This document shows positions 16,998 to 25,544 of a DNA stretch of 64,000 nucleotides, piece after piece (position 1 is the first letter of the stretch; each line of letters starts with the position of its first letter). The position numbers and the translations under genes are program-made. The notes beneath the pieces are model-generated. The model was not told the origin of the DNA. It was given only the letters and a program-made list of their open reading frames with translations, and did no database searches. The DNA comes from Paraktedonobacter carboxidivorans (lineage in GTDB: Bacteria; Chloroflexota; Ktedonobacteria; Ktedonobacterales; Ktedonobacteraceae), in NCBI GenBank assembly GCA_041156125.1, contig JBEVTI010000030.1, forward strand, positions 5,919 to 69,918. Direction: 5' to 3'.

Positions 16998-17521
16998 ACG
17001 AGATTCCGACCAGCGTCAAAATTTGGCAGCGCGTAAGCCTGGCTGGCGAGGTTGAGCGGCGCCAGGCTAACGGTGAGCGTGGCGTTTTCACTAATGGGTG
17101 CTTTGATCTTCTCCATCTCGGCCATGTGCGTTATTTACAAGAAGCCCGCGCTTTAGGAGACTTCCTGGTACTTGGCTTGAATAGCGACGAGAGTGTCGCC
17201 CTGCTCAAAGGGCCGGGGCGTCCCCTTGTGCCTGCGAGCGAACGGGCCGAGCTTCTCGCCGCTCTGACCTGTATAGACTACGTAGTGATTTTCCCAGAGA
17301 AGACCGCCAATGCTATCGTTGAAGCACTCCGACCCGCGATCTACGTTAAGGGAGGCGACTATGCGGGCGCGCAAGCGGGCGAACCTGACCTGGCGCGTTT
17401 GCCGGAAGCCTCAACCGTTCTGGCCTACGGGGGCAGCATTCGCTTGCTTCCCTATCTGCCCGGCCATTCGACAACAACACTGATCGCGACTATCAAGCAG
17501 CTGCCGCAGAGATCACATTGA
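16994..17521 (+). CDS. hldE2: Heptose-1-phosphate adenylyltransferase (RfaE domain II)
   Basis: A 175-aa nucleotidyltransferase of the cytidylyltransferase-like fold. The N-terminal nucleotide-binding motif is FTNGCFDLLHLGHVRYL, with HxGH. It is followed by GLNSDESVALLKGPGRPLVP and, later, YVKGGDY, all standard for RfaE2. It would form ADP-D-glycero-beta-D-manno-heptose after phosphatase action; no gmhA, gmhB or hldD is in the window. It is coupled to the kinase by a 4-base overlap. Given a probably LPS-free organism, the heptose is likelier for an S-layer or capsule glycan (inference). Confidence 0.88.
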   Translation: MNEIPTSVKIWQRVSLAGEVERRQANGERGVFTNGCFDLLHLGHVRYLQEARALGDFLVLGLNSDESVALLKGPGRPLVPASERAELLAALTCIDYVVIFPEKTANAIVEALRPAIYVKGGDYAGAQAGEPDLARLPEASTVLAYGGSIRLLPYLPGHSTTTLIATIKQLPQRSH

Positions 17522-17686
17522 AAAAGCATTGACATAACTTCTCTGGCATTTGTTCGGCTATGATGTCAGAGTTTGTGACCATCGCTGTGCTTCAGCTATA
17601 CTATGACTTTAATATATATTTGTGAGATTCATTGCCTCGTCTTCGTTAAAAAGAAAGATACATGTATCTTCAGGAGAGCAATTTCT

Positions 17687-20347
17687 ATGCCAAAAAAATC
17701 AAGCAGGCCATTAGACGATGAGGAGGCAGTCGGCATTGAAGAGGCGACGAGATCAACCGAGATCGTCGCGGAAAAGAACTTCCAGGTAGCGCGGCAGACA
17801 GGAGTGAACGGTGCTTCCGAGGGAGCAAACATGCCTGCTGACGAGCAGGCAATTCTTAGCGGTTCAGCAGCAGAGCTGAACGAGCTATCAGTGGAGCAAG
17901 CAAACAACGCAGGTGCGGCTGCGCTTAGCGCAACTGTTATCGAGCTTGACGCGCTATCCGCGGCGGCTTTTGCTGACGAAGAAAACGCTATAGATACAGA
18001 GCCCATCGACAACGGAAATTCTTTCGAGATCGATGAGCAGCCAGGCGGCAGAGCGTTTCCTCTTGAACTTGAGCATAGCATAGAGGTGACTTCCGCAGAA
18101 GCTATGGAGGCGGGATGGCCAGGCATGCCAGTGGCTGAAGAACCACTAGTGAGCCCTGGTATGTTTCCTCTTGAGATCCAGCATGAGCAAGGAAATATTC
18201 TAATTGCTTACGAACTGCGCGCTGAGTTCGAGCCAGCCATGGACTCCGAGCCAGTGGAAGCCAGGAGTGTGCTTGAATCAGTCTCCTCTTTTGCCATATT
18301 CGCGCAAGCACAACCCCTTGCAAGCATGGACGCGCTTGAGCTTCCTCCGGCTTTAGAGCAATTGCCCGACCTCGCGATCGAGCAGAACACTGCATCTGTC
18401 GAGTTTGTCCCGCGCGAGTCCACGCCCGTTGAGACAGAGCCAGGAGAGTTTATTGGTCCTGTCGAGCTTGTTTCAGCGGATGAGACCCCTTTTGAGCCAG
18501 AGCCAGGCGCAGTTATTGGAAATGTCGGGTTTGTCCCGCGCGGCGCCACAGCAATCCAGCAAGAGCCAGGCACGGTTATCGGAGCCGTTGATCTTGTTTC
18601 ACGTGGTGCAGCATCTCCTGAGGCAGAGCCAGGAGAGCTCATTGGTCCCGTCGAGCTTGTACGCTTCATGTCAGAAGAAGCTGCGGGAGCCGCTGCGTCC
18701 GCGGGCGGTAGTGAGCCAGCTCTTGTAGCCGCTATAGAAATGGCGCAAACAGGCCAGGCGACCGAGCGCCGTCACGTCGCCAAATCCGCCGCCCTGGTCT
18801 CCATTGGCAATCTGGGCAGCAGCCTGGTCGGTATGGCACGCCAGGTCGTCGTAACCCATCTGGGCTCTGCCGTGGCTGGACCTTTTACCGCCGCATTAAC
18901 ACCCGCGAATAGCTTTTATCAACTACTGATCAATGGTTCCGTGAGTGGCGCGCTGGTGCCGACCTTTAATGACTACGCGGCTCCTGAGAAACGCGAGGAA
19001 ATGCGCCGCGTTGTCTTTACCGTTGTAAACCTGATCCTCCTTCTGGCCCTGGTGGCCAGTATTGCCTATGCGCTAGTCGCGCCCTGGACTGTACCTTTGC
19101 AGGTGCCAGGTTACGATCCGGCAAGCCAGGCATTAACTCTGCAATATTCGCGCATTATTTTCTTTTCTCTCATCATGCTTGGACCGTTTGCTGTGCTTCT
19201 TTCGGCCCTCTTCGCGCTCAAGGAATTTGGTTGGCCCGCATTCGCAACAGCCGCGTATCACGTTGGAATTATTTTAGGGGCAATTGGTCTGAGCTTCTTT
19301 GGCTCCTTTTATTGGGGAAGTATAGCCTTGCCAATCGGAGTGCTGTTTGGCGCGCTGGGTGAAATTGTCTTACTCTTGCCTGGCATTCGCCGCCAGCACT
19401 TCTATTATATGTTCGTGCTGGACCTCAAACATCCAGCCCTGCGCAATATCGTCAAACTCTATTTTCCTATCCTGGTCAGCTATGCTTTTTCCACGGCCCT
19501 GGTTTTTGTCGATGGTGCTCTATGGACGCGTGCTGGCGGCGATGGTGCAGCTAACACTGTCGCTCAATCTACAGCCACAACCCTCTTACAATTCCCGGTC
19601 GGTCTGGTGGCCATGGCACTGGGCTTTGCTGTCCTGCCCACACTCACCGAGCACGCGCGCGAAGGGAATAACGAGCGCTTCAAAGCCACTCTACTGCTGG
19701 GATTCCGTGTTGGCCTTCTGCTGATGATCCCTGCCATGGTCGGCATGTGGGTCTTGCGTTTGCCCATTGTTGATCTGCTTTTCTCACATCGAGCCAGCGG
19801 GAACAGCGGCCTTGCTGACGCTAACTTGAGCGCTATCGCCCTGCAAAACTATGTCTATCAATTGCCCTTTGTCGCGGTTGATCAGTTGCTGATCGCGGCC
19901 TTTTACGCGCGCAAAAACACCCTGACGCCGGTTATGATAGGGATTGTGTGCATTGGCTTCTATTTCCTCGTGGCGTTGCCTTTCTTCCAGACCGTTGGCA
20001 TAGCAGCGCTGGCCTTTGCGAATACCGTGCAAAACTCGATGCACGCGATTATTTTGCTGATCTTACTCAGAAGGGCGATTGGCTCGCTGCATATACGCCA
20101 GACCATCCCGGCAGTTCTGAAAATCTGCGTCGCAGCCGCTGCCATGGGTCTTGTAGCCTGGGGAACTATGACACTGCTCAGCTATGGCTCGCTTTTCTCT
20201 CTCACACACCTCATCGGCCAACTCCTGACAGTCCTTATTGCGGGTAGCCTGGCGGTTGCCGTCTACGTTGGCGCTGTCTTGCTCCTTGGGGTAGAAGAGA
20301 TCAACCTCGTCAAGGGCGCTATTCTGGGGAAACTGGGCCGGCGATAA
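17687..20347 (+). CDS. murJ: MurJ/MviN-type lipid flippase with long acidic repeat-bearing N-terminus
   Basis: An 886-aa protein. ATG 17687 with CAGGAGAG upstream is preferred to the weak upstream start at 17603. The C-terminal 520 residues are a MurJ/MATE-like flippase of about 14 helices, beginning RRHVAKSAALVSIGNLGSSL and containing GSAVAGPFTAALTPANSFYQ. MurJ flips lipid II or similar polyprenyl-linked precursors. The first 360 residues are hydrophilic, strongly acidic and low-complexity, and include four 21-residue repeats (residues about 238-321) with consensus V-x-[FL]-V-[SP]-R ... E-P-G-x-x-I-G-x. Normal MurJ proteins begin almost directly with helix 1. The location after glycosyltransferase and heptose genes fits cell-wall or glycan export. 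Confidence 0.88.
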   Translation: MPKKSSRPLDDEEAVGIEEATRSTEIVAEKNFQVARQTGVNGASEGANMPADEQAILSGSAAELNELSVEQANNAGAAALSATVIELDALSAAAFADEENAIDTEPIDNGNSFEIDEQPGGRAFPLELEHSIEVTSAEAMEAGWPGMPVAEEPLVSPGMFPLEIQHEQGNILIAYELRAEFEPAMDSEPVEARSVLESVSSFAIFAQAQPLASMDALELPPALEQLPDLAIEQNTASVEFVPRESTPVETEPGEFIGPVELVSADETPFEPEPGAVIGNVGFVPRGATAIQQEPGTVIGAVDLVSRGAASPEAEPGELIGPVELVRFMSEEAAGAAASAGGSEPALVAAIEMAQTGQATERRHVAKSAALVSIGNLGSSLVGMARQVVVTHLGSAVAGPFTAALTPANSFYQLLINGSVSGALVPTFNDYAAPEKREEMRRVVFTVVNLILLLALVASIAYALVAPWTVPLQVPGYDPASQALTLQYSRIIFFSLIMLGPFAVLLSALFALKEFGWPAFATAAYHVGIILGAIGLSFFGSFYWGSIALPIGVLFGALGEIVLLLPGIRRQHFYYMFVLDLKHPALRNIVKLYFPILVSYAFSTALVFVDGALWTRAGGDGAANTVAQSTATTLLQFPVGLVAMALGFAVLPTLTEHAREGNNERFKATLLLGFRVGLLLMIPAMVGMWVLRLPIVDLLFSHRASGNSGLADANLSAIALQNYVYQLPFVAVDQLLIAAFYARKNTLTPVMIGIVCIGFYFLVALPFFQTVGIAALAFANTVQNSMHAIILLILLRRAIGSLHIRQTIPAVLKICVAAAAMGLVAWGTMTLLSYGSLFSLTHLIGQLLTVLIAGSLAVAVYVGAVLLLGVEEINLVKGAILGKLGRR
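18398..18649 (+). repeat. Four in-frame 63-bp repeats in the MurJ-like gene
   Basis: Units at 18398-18460, 18461-18523, 18524-18586 and 18587-18649 each encode 21 residues. All keep EPG at positions 14-16 and IG at 19-20. DNA of alternate units is more alike: GTCGAGCTTGT at 18461 recurs at 18650, and the PGE-xx-IGP ending is shared by units 1 and 4. This suggests duplication of a two-unit block. Confidence 0.8.
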
Positions 20348-20356
20348 AGTGCAGGC

Positions 20357-20519
20357 ATGAGTGATCCCTGATTTTGTAAAATCAGGCCAAACGCTTTGCC
20401 TCCCCACCCGGGTTGAGAGGAGAGGTTTGTGGAGACGAGGCGCGTAGCGTCCGCCTCGTCTCCACAAACCTCTTGAAAAAGGGTTTTGCCTGCGGCTGCA
20501 TGAAAATCCGTGATGACTC
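20357..20519. mobile_element. MITE-like element, copy A
   Basis: About 163 bp. The left end ATGAGTGATCCCTGATTTTG is partly inverted at the right end (GAAAATCCGTGATGACTC). Inside, the perfect inverted repeat AGGTTTGTGGAGACGAGGCG and its complement form a 20-bp stem with a 9-nt loop (about 20422-20470). It shares CTGATTTT..AAAATCAGGCC, TTGCCTCCCC and the hairpin framed by GAGGT/ACCTC with copies B and C. It lies between the convergent 3' ends of the murJ-like and PIG-L genes. No coding capacity. Confidence 0.65.
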
Positions 20520-20544
20520 CTCTCTGTCATTGGCCTATACGGAT

Positions 20545-21387
20545 TTAGACGCGTGCAAAAAGATCATCTTCGCCCGGCACATCTGGTCCAACGCGTGTAG
20601 CTGCCAGGTGGAAGTATTCATAGCGTCGCCACTGGCGCTGAATCTCTTCCGGGATCTGAGCCATGACATTGTTGGGATTCATTTGAGTGCGATGTTTGGC
20701 CCAGGATTTGTCCTTGGTTTCCAGGAATTCTTCCACATTCAGGCGCACATCGATCTGCTCATCGGAGAGTCCCAGGCGCTCTGGATCGAGTTTGGTAACC
20801 CAATCTTCCACCTGCGCGTTCTGCTCGCGCATCCATTCACCCATTTTGCGCATAGCGCTGCGTGGGAATGAACTGTAGTAGAGCTTTGATACCATGTAGG
20901 CAGGCCCTAATTCGGGATACTGGACGGCATCTGCCGCGGCATAAAAGGCGCTGGTGGTGTGCTTATAGGCAGTAATGTGATCTGGATGGCCATAGCCGCC
21001 AGTCTCGTCAAAGGTGACTATTACCTGAGGCTGGAACTGGCGAATAACCTCGACAATTTTGCCGACCACTGCAGCAGGATTGGCCTGGAATAATGAGCGT
21101 GGATCATCATTCTCTGACGTGCCCACCATACCAGAATCGCGATAGCCCAGGAACCAGAGATGCTCAATGCCCAGTACTTTAACGGCCTCGCGCATTTCAC
21201 CTTCGCGTACCTCGCCCAGCGTTTCCGGTGTCGCCAGGGCTGGATCAGAGATCTCGCCAACCTCGCCGCGTGTAATACAAATCAGACCCGTCTCTTTGCC
21301 TGCCTGACCATATTTGAGTAAAGCGCCGCTCATGGTTCCTTCGTCGTCAGGATGAGGGAAAACGCCCAATATGCGCTTCTTTGTCAT
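20545..21387 (-). CDS. PIG-L/LmbE family deacetylase (BshB/Mca-like)
   Basis: A 280-aa zinc-dependent N-acetylglucosamine-type deacetylase or amidase. The zinc-binding motif is GVFPHPDDEGTMSGALL near the N-terminus; the third ligand lies in GGYGHPDHITAYKHT. Also typical are TRGEVGEI and LGYRDSGM. Related enzymes deacetylate GlcNAc-malate or GlcNAc-inositol in bacillithiol and mycothiol synthesis, or cleave mycothiol conjugates (Mca). The DSGM and C-terminal layout favours the MshB/Mca side, but substrate cannot be assigned. Start ATG 21387 has an AGGACGAAGAAC stretch just upstream. Confidence 0.85.
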   Translation of the reverse strand: MTKKRILGVFPHPDDEGTMSGALLKYGQAGKETGLICITRGEVGEISDPALATPETLGEVREGEMREAVKVLGIEHLWFLGYRDSGMVGTSENDDPRSLFQANPAAVVGKIVEVIRQFQPQVIVTFDETGGYGHPDHITAYKHTTSAFYAAADAVQYPELGPAYMVSKLYYSSFPRSAMRKMGEWMREQNAQVEDWVTKLDPERLGLSDEQIDVRLNVEEFLETKDKSWAKHRTQMNPNNVMAQIPEEIQRQWRRYEYFHLAATRVGPDVPGEDDLFARV

Positions 21388-21715
21388 GTTCTTCGTCCTA
21401 TTCTAAACCATACGTGATAACTATTGACGATTAACCACCATACTGTAGCACCTCATCTAAAGCGGTGTCAATCTTACAGATCAATCCGCCTGGATCTATT
21501 CGTATTAGATCGATGTTCCTACATGGGCAGTTGATAACCTATCCATATAGCATAGAACGAGTATTTGCGATATCTGCTATCTTTTCTGTGGGAAATATGC
21601 TACAATTTCTATAGTTGGGACAGAGACAAACAGCTGATCATTGGCAGACAGAAGCGCGTTGCCCTGGCTTGACAGCCTGTTTCTATCAGGTTAATTAATG
21701 AGGAGATAAGATCGC
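21388..21715. promoter_or_regulatory. Divergent promoter region, PIG-L gene / phoU
   Basis: A 328-base AT-richer gap between divergently transcribed genes, with no gene in it. GCTACAATTT near 21598 contains a good -10 hexamer (TACAAT), but the -35 region upstream is weak (TATCTT). The phoU Shine-Dalgarno is AGGAGATAAG at about 21701-21710. No PHO box can be recognised by eye. Confidence 0.4.
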
Positions 21716-22480
21716 ATGGCACGGACTATTCTAGATAATGAACTACAAGATTTAGACGCTCAGATTGTCAGATTGGGAACGATGGTTGATGACGCTCTAG
21801 GCAAAGCATTGGAATCCCTGGATAATGGAGATCAGGCTAAAGCGGGCATGGTAATTGAAGCCGACGCGCTAGCTGATAGTTTGCGCGCGGCCATTGAAGA
21901 GCATACAATTCGCTTGCTCACACTCCAGCAACCACTGGGTGGGCGCGATTTGCGCTATCTGACCTCAGTTTTTTCTATCGCCAGCGACCTGGAACGAATT
22001 GGCGACGGTGCCGCCGGCATCGGCCAGAATTTACTGCGTATGGAGCCTCTGCGTGGCGCGCAACTCTCGCAGGTAGCTGTCCATGTTGACGCGGCTGCCG
22101 AGGTCAGCGAAGAGCATAATGTCACTGAGGCTGAGATTGTGCGCAGCATGCTGGATCTTGGCAACGAGGCTCGGCGCGTCTTGCAAGGTTCAATCCAGGC
22201 GTTCTCGACCCGCGATGTCAAAGCTGCCCGCCATATCTGGCAGGAGGATGATGTGGTTGATGTGCGCTATCACCTTGTTCGCCACGACTTAATGGCTCTG
22301 ATGGAAGGCGCGCGTGCCATTCCCGCCCTGCAGAGCGACTCGCGCATTTTGCAGCGCGCAACCTATCTACTCTGGATCGCACATAAACTGGAGCGCGTGG
22401 CCGATCACAGCAGTAACATCTGCGAACGCATCGTCTTTATTGTCGAAGGCGAGATGGGCATGCAACAGCCAGAGGAATAG
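21716..22480 (+). CDS. phoU: Phosphate transport/uptake regulator PhoU
   Basis: A 254-aa all-helical PhoU protein. Two tandem PhoU repeats are visible, each with a metal-binding signature: SDLERIGDGAAGIGQNL in the first and HKLERVADHSSNICERI in the second (E/DxxxD type). PhoU represses Pho-regulon signalling and limits phosphate uptake through PstSCAB. No pst or phoBR gene is nearby, so it is an orphan here, which is not rare. The start is fixed by AGGAG 7-10 nt upstream. Confidence 0.93.
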   Translation: MARTILDNELQDLDAQIVRLGTMVDDALGKALESLDNGDQAKAGMVIEADALADSLRAAIEEHTIRLLTLQQPLGGRDLRYLTSVFSIASDLERIGDGAAGIGQNLLRMEPLRGAQLSQVAVHVDAAAEVSEEHNVTEAEIVRSMLDLGNEARRVLQGSIQAFSTRDVKAARHIWQEDDVVDVRYHLVRHDLMALMEGARAIPALQSDSRILQRATYLLWIAHKLERVADHSSNICERIVFIVEGEMGMQQPEE

Positions 22481-22651
22481 TTCTTCGTTAAGAGAGTTGC
22501 AGCCTCACATCTATACAATGTGTGTACCGTAGATATAGGCTTGCTATCTGTTGCGCGGGGAACAAAACTATCTTAAGCCCTGGCACAAAAGCATAATGGC
22601 CGACCGCGATGAACAAGCCAGAAGTAGCAGAATAATTGGTATAGCAAGCTG

Positions 22652-22900
22652 TTACGTCTGGTTCAGACGCGTATAAACAACTATAGCCACGAGCATAGTC
22701 AGGACCAGACCAGCAGCCGCGAGGGGCGTTAGCCAGGGCGCGATCTTCGTTGCCGCTGGTAGAGTCAACCCTGACGCGCCCTGGATCTCTACACTACCCA
22801 CCAGGCTTGTTGCGCCTGGCTCCTCTTGATCTTCTCGTGCTTTTTCAATTGGATGCCCTATTTTCATGGAAGCGGCAAATGCAAGTGCCAACTCCAGCAA
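22652..22900 (-). pseudogene. Fragment of a DoxX-like membrane protein
   Basis: An 82-codon frame whose second half, ATKIAPWLTPLAAAGLVLTM followed by LVAIVVYTR, resembles the third/fourth helix region of DoxX-family proteins. The rest of such a protein (helices 1-2) is not found upstream on the minus strand, so this is probably a decayed remnant. It lies in the 638-base gap between phoU and the PLD-like gene; the rest of that gap shows nothing else I can support. Confidence 0.45.
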
Positions 22901-23118
22901 AATCTAAACGACACATATCTATTTGGAGCGACAAATATAATATATACAGAGATGCCTATGACATTTCTATCGAAGCTTTGCAGAGATCGGGAGGTTGCTC
23001 TTTCCCTGGTAGAAAGCGGCATCAGCAAAGCTTTGCTGCGCAGCATTTAAGTGTACCAGGGCAATTACACATTCAGTGCGGTGGTTGGGGAAAAGTAGAA
23101 AGGGGGTTCAGGGAAAAT

Positions 23119-24195
23119 ATGCAGTGGCTTAGCGTTTCTCAACGTACGGTTCTATTTCAGATTATTTATCTCCTGGCTTGCTGGTATCTGTTAACCGGAT
23201 GCGCACTCGCTGCTATCCTTCCAGCTGCCAGTGCGACTGACGACAAGCAGTGCCAGAGCAATTGCGCGCTTGGTAGCGGCGCTCAGGGTCTGCGCATCCT
23301 CGTTGAACCGGATATGGGACCGGCTCCAATTGTCTCCGCCATTCGCGCCGCCAGGCAGACGGTTTTTATGGAAATGTATCTGTTAAGCAATAAAAGCATC
23401 ATTGCTGCTCTAGAAGAGGACGCCAATCAGGGCCTTGATGTACGTGTCATGCTCGAGCAGCATCCCTACGGCGGCACCCCTCTCTCGCCTCAGGAAACCC
23501 TGGCCAGACTACAGGCCGCGGGTGTTAAAACACGCTTTAGCAATCCCGACTTCCCTCTAACCCACGAGAAAGGTCTGCTTATCGATAACGCGGTTGCGTA
23601 CATCATGACCTCAAATATGACAAATGCGGCGCTGGGCGTTGGCAACTACACCTTAAACCGCGAATATGATATCGTGGATACGAATACCCAGGATGTTCAG
23701 GCAATTGCCGCCATCTTTCAAGCTGATTGGCAACGCGGCACAGTCAGTTTCAATGCTCCTGACCTGGTCGTCAGCCCACTTAATGCTCGCCTCGCCTTCA
23801 ATCTCCTGATCGCCAGCGCTAGCCAGACCTTGCTGGTCACAGCCGAAGAGATGCAGGATAGCGGGATCGAGCAGGATCTAATTGCTGCTGCTCAGCGTGC
23901 TGTCAACGTTCAGGTTATTCTGCCCACGCCTGGTGGGGGCTCAAGTGATAGCAATCTCAACGGTATCCTTGCCATCAAACAAGGAGGAGTCCACGTGCGC
24001 GAAGATCCTCGCCTCTATATGCATGCCAAAACTCTGATCGTCGATGGACAACGTGCCTTCGTTGGTTCCGAAAATATCTCCACGCCCTCGCTTGACCAAA
24101 ACCGCGAACTGGGTATCATCATAGCCGATGGTAGCGTGCTCCAAACGCTTCAACAAACGTTTCAGAAAGATTGGAACGACTCGCAAAGCGTCTAA
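23119..24195 (+). CDS. Phospholipase D-like lipoprotein with two HKD motifs
   Basis: A 358-aa secreted protein. The N-terminus is a signal peptide ending in the lipobox LLTGC, so the mature protein should be lipid-anchored outside the membrane. Two PLD-type catalytic motifs are present: THEKGLLIDNAVAYIMTSNM and MHAKTLIVDGQRAFVGSENI. The second is canonical HxKxxxxD; the first also has H, K and D. This suggests a phosphodiesterase, phospholipase or cardiolipin-synthase-like enzyme. The frame is open from 22750, but ATG 23119, with AGGGAAAAT upstream and immediately followed by the signal sequence, is the likely start. Confidence 0.85.
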   Translation: MQWLSVSQRTVLFQIIYLLACWYLLTGCALAAILPAASATDDKQCQSNCALGSGAQGLRILVEPDMGPAPIVSAIRAARQTVFMEMYLLSNKSIIAALEEDANQGLDVRVMLEQHPYGGTPLSPQETLARLQAAGVKTRFSNPDFPLTHEKGLLIDNAVAYIMTSNMTNAALGVGNYTLNREYDIVDTNTQDVQAIAAIFQADWQRGTVSFNAPDLVVSPLNARLAFNLLIASASQTLLVTAEEMQDSGIEQDLIAAAQRAVNVQVILPTPGGGSSDSNLNGILAIKQGGVHVREDPRLYMHAKTLIVDGQRAFVGSENISTPSLDQNRELGIIIADGSVLQTLQQTFQKDWNDSQSV

Positions 24196-24390
24196 AATAC
24201 TCAGCATTGCGGAGGAGGGATGCAATCCGTTTTAGATTCCCTGATCATTCCGCGCGGGGTGGCCTGCCCTCTAAATTTTGTGGTTGACTTTTAGTTAGAG
24301 GGATATTTATAATAGAGAAATAGTAAGGTCAGCCGGCTGCTTTTTACGCTTCCTGCGTGTTCTGCTCAGCGTGAAGCCTCAAATCTATAT

Positions 24391-24561
24391 ATGAGTGATC
24401 TCTGATTTTTCAAAATTAGGCCAAAACAGCTTTTTTGCCTCCCCGCCCCGGAGAAAAGAAGAGGTTTAGCGGGCGCGCAACGCCCGCTAAACCTCTTCAA
24501 AACAAAAGGGGTGAGGAGTAGACGCGTTCATGCTGCTTAGAACAAAGCAGGGATCACTCAT
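24391..24561. mobile_element. MITE-like element, copy B (best-preserved ends)
   Basis: 171 bp. The left end ATGAGTGATCTCTGATTTTT and right end AAAGCAGGGATCACTCAT form terminal inverted repeats with about 16 of 18 matches. The internal hairpin has arms GAAGAGGTTTAGCGGGCG and CGCCCGCTAAACCTCTTC (18-bp stem, 5-nt loop). GCCTCCCCGCCCCGGAGAAA and AAAAGGGGTGAGGAGTA flank it. It fills the gap between the convergent ends of the PLD-like gene and the carbonic anhydrase gene, ending 7 bases before the latter's stop. Confidence 0.72.
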
Positions 24562-24568
24562 ACAAAAT

Positions 24569-25144
24569 TTATTCTGCTCTGGTGACGACTTCTAACTTAC
24601 CAGTGTCGATATCGATAACCAGGCCGTGAACCGGAATTTTGGGGAGATAGGGGCTTGTGCGGATAACCTGCACCACTTCTTTGACGTTTAGATGCACATC
24701 GCTAAAGGCGCCCACCCAATCCACCAGATTTTCCAGACCGCTCATCTTCTCGCGCTCCATTAGCTGTTGTGGATCGACGCCGAGCGCTTGCATGGAGCTG
24801 GTCAGTACGACGGGCGAAACGTGTGAGAGGCCGCACTGTGTATGCCCGACGACCAGCACTTTGCGTACGCCGAGCAGGTAGATCGCGCCTGCCAGCGAGC
24901 GGATCAAATCGTTAGCTGCTCCCGCGCGTTCGGGTCGTGAGATTGTCGCGCCAGCAGTGCGTAATTCAACGGCATCGCCGCGTTTCAAGCCTAGAGCAGG
25001 CTCAAAGACCTCCAGCAGACGGCAATCCATGCAGGTGACAACCGCCAGTTGTTTGCGCGGGGCATGACCAATAGGAGAGAGGCGTGTAGTTTGCAAGAAT
25101 TGTTCGTTATTGGCCAGAATTTCATCCAGAAGCAGATCAGGCAT
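24569..25144 (-). CDS. Beta-class carbonic anhydrase
   Basis: A 191-aa zinc enzyme interconverting CO2 and bicarbonate. Zinc ligands and the catalytic Asp-Arg dyad are visible in VVTCMDCRLLEVF (C, D, R) and VVGHTQCGL (H, C). The compact length and the lack of an N-terminal extension match the small beta-CA clade seen in Actinobacteria and Chloroflexi. The start is ATG 25144, with AGGAAAGGACGCAACT upstream on the minus strand. Single gene, with a convergent MITE downstream. Confidence 0.92.
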   Translation of the reverse strand: MPDLLLDEILANNEQFLQTTRLSPIGHAPRKQLAVVTCMDCRLLEVFEPALGLKRGDAVELRTAGATISRPERAGAANDLIRSLAGAIYLLGVRKVLVVGHTQCGLSHVSPVVLTSSMQALGVDPQQLMEREKMSGLENLVDWVGAFSDVHLNVKEVVQVIRTSPYLPKIPVHGLVIDIDTGKLEVVTRAE

Positions 25145-25544
25145 AGTTGCGTCCTTTCTTGCTCAGGTAGTGCCAGGGTCATATTAAGCCTCTGGCCCCG
25201 TTTCATCCTGAAAATGCCACAGGCCATATAAATGTTGTGGCCGGGATCTTTTGTGTCACATGGTGCTTTGTGTCCAGTTCCAGTGCATACTGCCTGTTTG
25301 CTGATCTCTGTTATTAAAGAGAACCAGGTATCCCCTACAGGTGGCCTTGAAGCACATTTTGCCACAGCATCGATACCGTTGGCGAACTCCTTTGTGAGCC
25401 GCGTGGTGGCCCCTGGCCTGGTATGTGGCCTTGCCGCTCACCAGGCCACATGCCAGGCCAGGGGCGAGGCGCCACAGGCGCTGAGAAGTTTAGCAGAAGA
25501 GTTCGCCAACGATATCAGCATTCATATGCTAAAGAGAAGCAATG
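25145..25544. promoter_or_regulatory. Gap between icd and carbonic anhydrase genes
   Basis: A 400-base gap that must hold the carbonic anhydrase promoter (minus strand) and the terminator of the isocitrate dehydrogenase gene. Its right half is a nested inverted repeat (separate entry, 25372-25516). No coding region is supported. Confidence 0.4.
25372..25516. terminator. Nested double inverted repeat downstream of icd
   Basis: Outer arms at 25372-25389 and 25499-25516 (18 bp, 1 mismatch, core CGTTGGCGAACTC). Inner arms at 25409-25431 and 25443-25465 (23 bp, 1 mismatch, core CCCCTGGCCTGG). The two levels give a long two-part hairpin. It ends 29 bases before the icd stop on the minus strand, so it is likely to act as its terminator. 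It could also be a small mobile element using the outer arms as ends. Confidence 0.55.

Noticed and set aside
17530..17605. TTGACA before the MurJ-like gene as promoter
   Set aside because: The nearest good -10 (TATGAT) is 24 nt away, too far; a weaker TTGTGA-18-TATACT lies downstream but is not convincing.
20413..20871. 152-codon plus-strand frame across MITE copy A and the PIG-L 3' end
   Set aside because: It begins inside the element and runs antisense to a well-defined deacetylase.
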